From Burkholderiaceae bacterium (GTDB lineage Bacteria > Pseudomonadota > Gammaproteobacteria > Burkholderiales > Burkholderiaceae), in assembly GCA_947373615.1 (NCBI GenBank), contig CANBYN010000114.1, forward strand, positions 1-6,272: a stretch of DNA of 6,272 bases, written 5' to 3'. The notes under the pieces were generated by a model that ran no database searches, was not told the DNA's origin, and saw only the letters and a list, made by a program, of their open reading frames with translations. The position numbers and the translations under genes are program-made. Below are positions 1-6,267 of this stretch, one piece after another. The stretch's first letter is position 1; every line of letters begins with the position of its first letter.

Positions 1-2123
1 TTATAGTTTGCACGCAAATTCACGAAAACCGTCCTAAGAGCGTCAAACACCTTGTACAACCACCGTGGCAACGGACTATCCGCATCACGATCTGGCAACC
101 ATTTGGGCCAGTTTTTACCACGGGAATACACTGTCTCTGCAAAAGCCAGGTAATCGGCTTGAGCTGAATCGTGAATGCGCACGCACAATTCTCGATCGTC
201 GTTTGAATTCACTTGTGCCGCAAAACCAAATTCGCGATCACCTCGGAATAGAGATAGATACAAGTGAGATCCCACCGTCAAGTGGATCGGCGTCGGCAGC
301 CTGATCTTAAGTAATTCTTCAGGAAAGTTTTCGGTGACACATGATAAGGAGCGTCCCAGTGGGAGTCTGAGCATCACAGGCCGAGACAGTTGCATCTGCT
401 TATAGTGTCGAATATGCCTGACTTCCTCTGCGACAGCAGCAATTGCACTTAGAATCAACAAATTGCAGAAAGCCCAGAATAAATAGAAGAATGCAGCATC
501 CCACTCCTGGCGACGATCTAGTGGGAAGTTTACAAGTCCTACGACTACCCCCATCAAATTTAGAAAAATAATGATCCAAAATGGTAAGGCAGTAAGCCAA
601 TCGAAAGGCGGTTTCTTATTTTCTTTTGTTGCTGCAATTTTGGTTGTGAATTGATCAAACTCGGTTTTAACGAGTGATATCGTGGTTAAAACTGCCAAGT
701 AAACCGCCAGCACAGTTTCTCGGACATCCATCCAAACGGAAAGTCGTGATTTACTTTCCAGCCGGCCTTTTGCCATATACCAATGGACGAGATGAGGAAC
801 AGCATAGGCCGCAAAAAGAGCGAGGTTGGCCTGCACAATTTTCACACCACTGAACAAGTACGGCAATGGTGCCAACATGAACACGAACCGCGCCACGGGC
901 TGATAAAAATTCAAAACAACTTGCAATGAAGACAGCCTAAGTCGCGAGCTCAACAAGCGGCTGCTTAAAACGGGTTGATTCACACGGAAGTAGGATGTGG
1001 ACGACTGGGCTGATCCAGACATCTCTAGTGATCTTGCATCGCTCTCCTCGCCCGCCACACGTGGCAACCCGACATAAGCGCATTCATAACCCAAACTACG
1101 CATGTCGGCATCCATGCGCTCACGGTTAGTCACGAAGAATTCCTTCTCATCGCCAAGCTTCAAGAGCATGGAGCGACGAAACATAGCGAATGATGTGTCC
1201 AGGTCGCAGGAGTTAAATAAGTCGAGCGTAAGCTTTGACGGCTTGGATGCTAAAAAGTGACGTGGACTTAGCAACAAGCCCAGTTTTGCATCTCTCAAAA
1301 ACCAACCGACCGTGTTTTGCAAGGCCATTTTATCCAATGCATGCTCAGATTCCAAAACCACGACCAAGTCAGCTTTGGTGTGAATCAATGCGGCATTGAT
1401 TGCCTCCAGCTTGCTATCTGAATTTTCTGTTCGACTCAAATACTGAGCATTCATCGAATTTGCAAGATCTTTAATACCATCTTTTTCTGTGTCATCCAGC
1501 AAGAATATTTTTATTTTTCTCTCAGGCCAATCCAATTCGCGTACAGCTTTTGTTGCGGATTCAATCACTGCAAATGATTGCCCTGCACAAAGAATAATAA
1601 TATCTACACTTGGCCATAAATTCGAATCATTGCGTAAATTGGATTGCCCTCGCTTAATTGGCCAACGCACCTCAATGAAACCCAAAACCGCCTGCAGACA
1701 GAGATACAATTCTGCTAAAAATAAAATGAAACTCAAAACAAAAATAATATCTGGATTTTGTCCAAGTGTTGCACTAAAACGCCAGTACAAGTAGCGTACT
1801 GATGCAACTAACGAGAGTCCAATTAAGATCAGAGTAGGTAATACTCCCGCTTGAGGACGTATAACCAATGCGCAGACCAAGATAAATATTGAAAATACGA
1901 TTTGACTATGTAGCGAAAATGAAGTGGGTAGAAGTACCGCGCCAAACAATGCGGTAAGAAATGCAAAGAAAATAATGATCCCAACAAAAGACCATCGCAT
2001 TTGCTGTGCGATTTTTATCCCCCATTGACTGACGCGCCCGTCAATATAGGGCACCTGACGCATCGTAACGCCGGGCTTTGCCCAGCGCTCTCGCCACAAC
2101 GCTAACAGGAGCTTGGGGGTCAT
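1..2123 (-). CDS. BcsA-like cellulose synthase paralogue with degenerate active site (pseudo-glycosyltransferase), 3' end cut by window
   Basis: The reading frame starts at the ATG at 2123 and stays open for 707 codons to the left edge, so the C-terminus is missing. Colinearity with BcsA is clear: four N-terminal membrane segments (about residues 45-65, 74-90, 94-114, 125-150), a GT2-like domain (about 170-360) starting with LWPSVDI, four more membrane segments (about 411-425, 429-448, 508-533, 541-567) with ETVLAxY between them, then a PilZ-like region (about 575-670). Family BcsA polymerises UDP-glucose into cellulose and extrudes it across the inner membrane. Here the first Asp pair survives (LLDD, 208-211), but DCD is ESE (258-260), TED is TNR (332-334), PTYNE is LCAGQ, HAKAGN is absent, QxxRW is absent and about 20 acceptor-side residues are deleted. 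Synthase activity is therefore very unlikely. It overlaps bcsQ by ATGA. I expect a structural or regulatory role, which is inference. Membership of the BcsA family is confident; function is unknown. Confidence 0.9.
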   Translation of the reverse strand, partial: MTPKLLLALWRERWAKPGVTMRQVPYIDGRVSQWGIKIAQQMRWSFVGIIIFFAFLTALFGAVLLPTSFSLHSQIVFSIFILVCALVIRPQAGVLPTLILIGLSLVASVRYLYWRFSATLGQNPDIIFVLSFILFLAELYLCLQAVLGFIEVRWPIKRGQSNLRNDSNLWPSVDIIILCAGQSFAVIESATKAVRELDWPERKIKIFLLDDTEKDGIKDLANSMNAQYLSRTENSDSKLEAINAALIHTKADLVVVLESEHALDKMALQNTVGWFLRDAKLGLLLSPRHFLASKPSKLTLDLFNSCDLDTSFAMFRRSMLLKLGDEKEFFVTNRERMDADMRSLGYECAYVGLPRVAGEESDARSLEMSGSAQSSTSYFRVNQPVLSSRLLSSRLRLSSLQVVLNFYQPVARFVFMLAPLPYLFSGVKIVQANLALFAAYAVPHLVHWYMAKGRLESKSRLSVWMDVRETVLAVYLAVLTTISLVKTEFDQFTTKIAATKENKKPPFDWLTALPFWIIIFLNLMGVVVGLVNFPLDRRQEWDAAFFYLFWAFCNLLILSAIAAVAEEVRHIRHYKQMQLSRPVMLRLPLGRSLSCVTENFPEELLKIRLPTPIHLTVGSHLYLSLFRGDREFGFAAQVNSNDDRELCVRIHDSAQADYLAFAETVYSRGKNWPKWLPDRDADSPLPRWLYKVFDALRTVFVNLRANY

Positions 2124-2884
2124 TGGTTGAGCGCTTCAATCACCCAGGATGCAAGCCGATCAAAGTCATGACTGGCCTGACCGTGGGGGTCGTACACCAG
2201 CACGGGTTGCTGAAACGCCAGCGCTTCACCAACAGCGGAGTCCGCATGAACACCGATTGGCAAGAGTCGATCCCCAAGATAGTTCTGAAGCAAATCAACC
2301 ACATCGCGATTCAAAATTCGCCTTCGATCAACCTGATTGATCACATAGGCACTCATCAGCTGCGGGTGTTTGATTTTTACCTCATCGAGACAAGTTTCCA
2401 TCGAGGGTATGGATGCATAAGAACCGGCGTCAGCAAGCACCACAACCAGAAGCAAGTCGGCACACGCAAAGACTTGCTTTAAATAAACAGAGGTACCCGG
2501 AGGCGTGTCGATCAAAACCACTGCGTTCTTACTCAGACCCACCCGCTTAATCTCATCGCCCAACCAGCTAGGATCACGCGAAAGCAAGTCCTCAAAAGCG
2601 TCCCTGTCTTGCTCGCTCCCAAGGCCATAAGGCAGGCACGCGACGTCATAGCCAGACGGCATCTGATCGCGAGTCCATGAATCCGATTGCAATGAGAGCT
2701 CACACACGCCCTCACTATCTTGGGCTTCTAGACCGAAATGCCACTGTAGTCCATTTTGAGGATCCAGATCAATGGTAGAAACGCGACCCACCCCAAGCTT
2801 GGCGGCCAGCGCTGCAGCAAGGTTAGCAGTGACTGAGGTTTTCCCGACCCCGCCTTTCATGGAGATAACGCCAATCACACTCAT
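2120..2884 (-). CDS. bcsQ: BcsQ, ParA/MinD-like ATPase of cellulose biosynthesis
   Basis: This 254-aa protein belongs to the SIMIBI class of ParA/MinD ATPases. The deviant Walker A motif KGGVGKTS is at residues 10-17, with the signature Lys at 10 and the P-loop Lys at 15. The switch I motif DLDPQNGL lies at 39-46 and Walker B VVLIDTPPG at 122-130. In E. coli, BcsQ is needed for cellulose secretion, acts at the cell pole, and is part of the cytoplasmic Bcs assembly together with BcsR and BcsE. All nucleotide-binding residues are present, so it should bind ATP and probably dimerise. Its ATG at 2884 overlaps the bcsP stop, and its stop overlaps the ATG of the downstream bcsA-like gene. No good Shine-Dalgarno sequence precedes its start, which fits translational coupling. 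Base composition is higher in GC than in the downstream gene. Being between bcsP and a bcsA homologue makes BcsQ much more likely than a plasmid or chromosome partition ParA. Confidence 0.95.
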   Translation of the reverse strand: MSVIGVISMKGGVGKTSVTANLAAALAAKLGVGRVSTIDLDPQNGLQWHFGLEAQDSEGVCELSLQSDSWTRDQMPSGYDVACLPYGLGSEQDRDAFEDLLSRDPSWLGDEIKRVGLSKNAVVLIDTPPGTSVYLKQVFACADLLLVVVLADAGSYASIPSMETCLDEVKIKHPQLMSAYVINQVDRRRILNRDVVDLLQNYLGDRLLPIGVHADSAVGEALAFQQPVLVYDPHGQASHDFDRLASWVIEALNQ

Positions 2885-3564
2885 CGCATACTCAACTTAC
2901 GTAAAACGGAGGACTTTACAGGTGCGTTCGGTGGCGGTAACACCACCGTTTTGCGTCCCGTTAGACGATCAAAAATACCGCGCAAGGACTTGTTTTCGCC
3001 TGTCTCCGCCTGAGCACTTTCGAGCATCTTCTCCACTTTCTTTTTCACAGGCTTTCGCTTAACTTCAACAAAGGTTTCCGTGTCAATGCCTTTTTGCGCT
3101 TCAAATTCGGGCTTTACCTCAGCGAGCTTGATCGAGGCATCAATTTTCTTTAACTCAGTCATTTTCTTGACCTCTGGGGTGGACTGTTTTTTTACCACTT
3201 CCTGGATTTCTACTTTAGTTTTGACATCCAATGACTTGCTGCTGCTTGGAGTAGGTTTGGATTTAATCTTTGTGCCTGCCATTTTCTTGAGGCTTTCGGC
3301 CATCTTGTCTTTACTGGTCGCACTCTGCACAGATAGAACTTGTTTGAGATTCTCTGTTTTTAATATTGGGGGACTAAGCCAGCGCCCCTTCTCTTCATCC
3401 GTTAAATTCGGTGTTAAATCGAATTTTTTAGGCGGTGTGATCTTAAGCAATGGCCAGCGGTGCTCCGCCTCACGCACGGAAGCATTGACTGATGCTTTAA
3501 AATTGGCATTATCAGGCCCTAGTGATTTGAATATTTGAGTAGTATCTTTATTTGATTTAAACAT
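2881..3564 (-). CDS. bcsP: BcsP-like cellulose biosynthesis scaffold protein
   Basis: The product is 227 aa if it starts at the ATG at 3564, which has AAGGAG seven bases upstream. An in-frame TTG at 3588 would add eight residues but has no such site. Both ends look conserved and the middle looks disordered. The N-terminal segment (about 6-41) has a predicted short helix ending in HRWPLLK, like the RWPLL segment of BcsP and of the small E. coli protein BcsR. Residues about 65-190 are low complexity and rich in Lys, Glu, Ser and Thr, with scattered prolines and no fold I recognise. The C-terminal part has SLRGIFDRLTGRK (193-205) and ends SSVLRKLSMR, as in the short C-terminal motifs of BcsO/BcsP proteins. 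BcsP proteins are thought to partner with BcsD inside the cell, and this gene sits directly between bcsD and bcsQ. Family assignment rests on the two terminal motifs and position. The molecular role is inferred. Confidence 0.78.
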   Translation of the reverse strand: MFKSNKDTTQIFKSLGPDNANFKASVNASVREAEHRWPLLKITPPKKFDLTPNLTDEEKGRWLSPPILKTENLKQVLSVQSATSKDKMAESLKKMAGTKIKSKPTPSSSKSLDVKTKVEIQEVVKKQSTPEVKKMTELKKIDASIKLAEVKPEFEAQKGIDTETFVEVKRKPVKKKVEKMLESAQAETGENKSLRGIFDRLTGRKTVVLPPPNAPVKSSVLRKLSMR

Positions 3565-3571
3565 CACTGTA

Positions 3572-3577
3572 CTCCTT
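3572..3577 (-). promoter_or_regulatory. Ribosome binding site of bcsP
   Basis: AAGGAG on the minus strand lies seven bases before the ATG at 3564. It is one of the two clearest Shine-Dalgarno sequences in the window, and it decides the bcsP start in favour of ATG 3564 over the in-frame TTG at 3588 and over GTG at 3567, which would be only four bases away. Confidence 0.8.
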
Positions 3578-3590
3578 ATAGGGCTCAATT

Positions 3591-4058
3591 TTATGATTGG
3601 GAAAATCGCAAACGAATATCCATGCCATCCGAGGATTTTTTCACACAGTGCATTCTCATTTCATCGCTAGCACCAAACACATTGAATAAAGTTTGATAGA
3701 ACCCTTCCAACAACCCAACGCTCCACGACAGCGCCGCATCGCCAAAGGCTTTTGCCAAAGGCGCACACAGATGCGCAATATCGATCCCCCCCTCTTCCTC
3801 AACCAGTTCAACCCAACCCCAATTCATATCTGACCAAAAGAAATTCAAACTTGTTTCCAAATCCTTCAAGGTGTCAACATTTTCAAATGTAGCTTCTACT
3901 TCAGATGCTAAACGCTCTCCAATTCTGAAGAAAAAATCATGCAAGTCCGAATCCTCAGAAACAGAAGACATCTCCGCCGACATCGCACGAAGCACACCAC
4001 CCCATTGGAGCGGGACTTGCTGAGTTTTAATGTAATTTGTGAAGTTTTCCGTTGTCAT
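3591..4058 (-). CDS. bcsD: BcsD, cellulose synthase subunit D (cytoplasmic scaffold)
   Basis: This soluble protein is 155 aa, the usual BcsD length (about 150-160). Recognisable features are a helix with FFFRIGERLA (42-51), an aromatic segment NFFWSDMNWGWVEL (72-85), a long C-terminal helix around WSVGLLEGFYQTLFNVFGA (112-130), and a final beta strand IRLRF (148-152). In Komagataeibacter, BcsD forms an octameric ring (a tetramer of dimers) and helps organise synthase complexes so that glucan chains crystallise into ribbons. In other proteobacteria it occurs with BcsP and BcsQ, as here. The start ATG at 4058 has only a weak purine stretch (AGGG, about a dozen bases upstream). It follows the deacetylase-like gene after 39 bases and precedes bcsP by 26 bases. 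No membrane segment or signal peptide is present. I see no truncation. Confidence 0.88.
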   Translation of the reverse strand: MTTENFTNYIKTQQVPLQWGGVLRAMSAEMSSVSEDSDLHDFFFRIGERLASEVEATFENVDTLKDLETSLNFFWSDMNWGWVELVEEEGGIDIAHLCAPLAKAFGDAALSWSVGLLEGFYQTLFNVFGASDEMRMHCVKKSSDGMDIRLRFSQS

Positions 4059-4097
4059 TTTTGATATGGCCCTATTGAATACTGACAGTAATAAATT

Positions 4098-5993
4098 TTA
4101 TTTAATTAAAGCAAATGTGACCTGATAGGCGTAGTTGCCCGGCGCTAGTGTGTCAAAAACGACTGCCGCTCGAAAGTCATCAATTTTGGAAATCACGGGT
4201 TCTTTGAATCCAATTTTCAATGTTCTCACGGCAGGCAACACGCCTTTTTGCGGCAACATCACGATCATACTGATGCCTGAAACAGGCTGATCACCTGCGA
4301 TGGTAATGTTGAATTCAAGCCTTTGGCCAAGCTGTTTGGAAGAAAGTTTAAATCGCTCTCTTTCACGCCACCAGTTAGCCACCTGCCCTGCGTTGGCCAG
4401 CCACATCGTTCCATCATTTTTCTTAACATGCGCCAAATACGCTGGTAGCGCCTTGAAGAGCACCTCATCTGGTTTGAAGTTTTGACTGTGAACACTCAAC
4501 CACCCCAATGCCCCCGTTTCCCTAGTCAAATCAAAGTCGTCAATCAAAGCTTGTGTGGTTTGCTCAATACTTAACTTTTGATTTGCAAAATTAATGTCGT
4601 CACGTTGTGTACGCGGCAATAAAACGAGAGCATCTTCACGTCTAGCATCTTCTTGTTTAAGTAACTCGGGAAGTCGTCCTTCAGTTCTCTGCGGATCTAC
4701 CGCATGATGACGAATACCGTATTTTTGCAAAAGCCGTTCTGTAATTTGTGAATATCCTTCGGTTGGCGCACGAAAACCGTTGATGCGCTTGGTGTCGGAT
4801 AGAACCGATGCCATTTGCTGCTGCATGTTCAATATGCGCTGCTCTTGCAAGGGTGCCAACTGCCCCTTGAAGCTGTCGTGCACATCACCATGATAGGCAA
4901 TCTCAAAATCTTTGGCGAGTTGCGTCACCACATCAGGGAACTCTTTAGCCACTGAAGTCAACACATAAAAAGTCGGTCGATAATCCAAGATGGAGCGTAG
5001 CAAAGCACCAAAAGCCAATGAATTAGAAAAACCCTCTTCCGTGTCCATCTCTATCACTTGAGCAGACTGCTTCCCGTTTGGCCAAGCTGAACGGACAATG
5101 GCCGGAGAACGCAACAGCCACTGCAAAGTATCATCAATCAAGTTGTACGCCAGTAAAGGATGCGATTCCCACGCACTTTCCGAAAATGCATATGCCACCG
5201 ATCGACTCGATCCCGTCGAAGTTGCTTTAGTCTCAGAATAGACAATGGCACCTTCATTTCGATATTCATCTTCGGTTATCCGCGCCCAATTCATAAACCG
5301 GCCTGCAACCTGATCCCCTTTGAAACGAAGAAGAGATTCTGAGGTCTTGCTCATCCAGATCCGCTGCCCCGATCCCAGCGTATGGGACAAAGGCGATTCG
5401 CCAGTCAGTATGAGTTGACGCGACTCGGACTCAACAGGAAGTTCACCCACTGTCTTCACGCCCAGTGTCTCAAGAAATTGCCAGCCCTCCCAATCGCCAT
5501 TGCCATTTCGAGTGCCTGTGGCCCACGTGGCCAACACAGATCCACCCCGGTTTTTGAACAACGCAATGTCAGCCCGATCTCTTTCACCCATCGCTATTGT
5601 GGAAGGTAAGATTAATACACCACGCTCCACTCCTCTCAATTTGGACAAATCATCAATTTCAATGACATTGTGTTTTCGATTGGTGAAATATTCACGCCAA
5701 GGCGTTAGCAACGTATCGTAATTACCCCCAATCTTGGCGAAATATGCGCGCGTTGTCGGCGATGTGTACAACACCACCCGGGTGGTTGTTGGTGAAAAAT
5801 AAGTAATCACACCTCGCAATCCAACCAAGGGGGATGGCCAGCCCAGCGTATCCATCATGATGGTATAAATAAAAAGCGGGACTAAGATACCAAAAACAAA
5901 AAATGGAGACATGAAAAAACCAATCCGTTTGAAAAACGGAATGGTTTTACGTTGAAGTCGTGGCAGAGGCTGACTAATTGAAGTAGTTTGCAT
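4098..5993 (-). CDS. Membrane-anchored periplasmic NodB-type polysaccharide deacetylase with GATase1/ThuA-like domain
   Basis: This 631-aa protein has a basic N-terminus, one membrane segment (about 26-47) and a large part predicted to be periplasmic. Residues about 70-300 look like an alpha/beta domain of the type I glutamine amidotransferase or ThuA sort (VVLYTS, VLILPSTIAM, an RGGSVLATW strand), with no catalytic Cys visible. Residues about 310-540 match the NodB carbohydrate esterase 4 fold. Motif 1 is EMDTEEG (315-321) in place of TFDDG, motif 2 is HGDVH (368-372), motif 3 is FRAPTEGY (407-414), a candidate motif 4 Asp is D433, and motif 5 is WLSVH (498-502). Metal-binding His and catalytic-type residues are therefore present and activity is plausible. 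A beta-rich tail (about 550-631) follows. Enzymes of this fold remove N- or O-acetyl groups from sugars; the substrate here is unknown. Its place next to bcsD suggests it acts on the exported polymer. No clear ribosome site precedes ATG 5993. It is not BcsG, which is a pEtN transferase with an unrelated fold. Confidence 0.8.
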   Translation of the reverse strand: MQTTSISQPLPRLQRKTIPFFKRIGFFMSPFFVFGILVPLFIYTIMMDTLGWPSPLVGLRGVITYFSPTTTRVVLYTSPTTRAYFAKIGGNYDTLLTPWREYFTNRKHNVIEIDDLSKLRGVERGVLILPSTIAMGERDRADIALFKNRGGSVLATWATGTRNGNGDWEGWQFLETLGVKTVGELPVESESRQLILTGESPLSHTLGSGQRIWMSKTSESLLRFKGDQVAGRFMNWARITEDEYRNEGAIVYSETKATSTGSSRSVAYAFSESAWESHPLLAYNLIDDTLQWLLRSPAIVRSAWPNGKQSAQVIEMDTEEGFSNSLAFGALLRSILDYRPTFYVLTSVAKEFPDVVTQLAKDFEIAYHGDVHDSFKGQLAPLQEQRILNMQQQMASVLSDTKRINGFRAPTEGYSQITERLLQKYGIRHHAVDPQRTEGRLPELLKQEDARREDALVLLPRTQRDDINFANQKLSIEQTTQALIDDFDLTRETGALGWLSVHSQNFKPDEVLFKALPAYLAHVKKNDGTMWLANAGQVANWWRERERFKLSSKQLGQRLEFNITIAGDQPVSGISMIVMLPQKGVLPAVRTLKIGFKEPVISKIDDFRAAVVFDTLAPGNYAYQVTFALIK

Positions 5994-6022
5994 ATCTAGC
6001 GCTAAGCATCCAAAGCCCTGTC

Positions 6023-6250
6023 TTATTGCTTCCTAGATTCAGCCGCCGTGGAAGATTCAGGTACATATCGACTTAAAAAGATAGGCTCATAAGTCGTAGT
6101 CTGTAGCAAACCATCTTCTTCTCCAGCGATTTTAGCTTTAGGTTTCCGTTTGTCACGAAGTTTGAACGCAACATAAGCCGCAACACCGATCATCACGGTA
6201 CCTATGGTGGTGGCTAAAATAACCGTCGCCAATATTGAAATTAAATCCAT
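6023..6250 (-). CDS. Small single-pass membrane protein, BcsF-like
   Basis: The product is 75 aa: one hydrophobic segment (about 5-29), a basic stretch KLRDKRKPKAK (30-40) predicting a cytoplasmic C-terminal tail, then a polar tail containing SRYVPESS (60-67). E. coli BcsF has the same plan (about 63 aa, N-terminal membrane helix, basic stretch, PRYVKP-type motif) and recruits the c-di-GMP-binding BcsE to the membrane. The similarity here is limited to topology, size, position in the cluster and the short RYV motif, so homology is a suggestion only. AGAAGGA ten bases before the ATG is a good ribosome site. The gene is 29 bases upstream of the deacetylase-like gene, so the two are probably cotranscribed, and an interaction between them is possible. 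It could equally be an unrelated small anchor protein. Confidence 0.6.
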   Translation of the reverse strand: MDLISILATVILATTIGTVMIGVAAYVAFKLRDKRKPKAKIAGEEDGLLQTTTYEPIFLSRYVPESSTAAESRKQ

Positions 6251-6260
6251 ATTAAAGTTT

Positions 6261-6267
6261 TCCTTCT
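6261..6267 (-). promoter_or_regulatory. Ribosome binding site of the small membrane protein gene
   Basis: AGAAGGA on the minus strand, ten bases before the ATG at 6250. It supports this small gene as truly translated. The sequence ends five bases further on, so whether a promoter or another bcs gene precedes it cannot be seen. Confidence 0.65.

Noticed and set aside
1..3. TTA at the left edge read as a TAA stop ending the BcsA-like gene
   Set aside because: It is in a different frame. The last full codon of the gene occupies 5-3, so the true stop lies outside the window.
65..304. Short plus-strand frame near the left edge
   Set aside because: It is antisense to the PilZ-like part of the BcsA-like gene, with no recognisable product.
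1..2123. The BcsA-like gene as a frameshifted pseudogene
   Set aside because: The single frame from the ATG at 2123 is open to the left edge and aligns with BcsA through all eight membrane segments and the PilZ region. The lost motifs sit inside otherwise ungapped alignment.
2078..2482. 134-aa plus-strand open frame
   Set aside because: It is antisense to bcsQ, whose Walker motifs make the minus-strand reading certain.
3080..3538. 152-aa plus-strand open frame
   Set aside because: It lies entirely antisense to bcsP and shows no motif or ribosome site. The Lys-rich codons of bcsP free the opposite strand of stops.
3565..3588. TTG start for bcsP adding eight residues
   Set aside because: AAGGAG lies within this stretch at the right distance from the ATG at 3564, and no ribosome site precedes the TTG.
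4080..4090. TACTG-A-CAGTA inverted repeat between the deacetylase-like gene and bcsD as operator or terminator
   Set aside because: Five-base arms with a one-base centre, low GC and no U-tract. Too short to support a terminator, and a single copy gives no ground for an operator.
4098..5993. Assignment of the 631-aa protein as BcsG or PelA
   Set aside because: It lacks the multi-spanning N-terminus and alkaline-phosphatase fold motifs of BcsG, and lacks the glycoside hydrolase domain and length of PelA.
5997..6004. TAGCGCTA palindrome in the gap before the deacetylase-like gene
   Set aside because: An eight-base palindrome is expected by chance at this length scale and nothing else marks it as a site.
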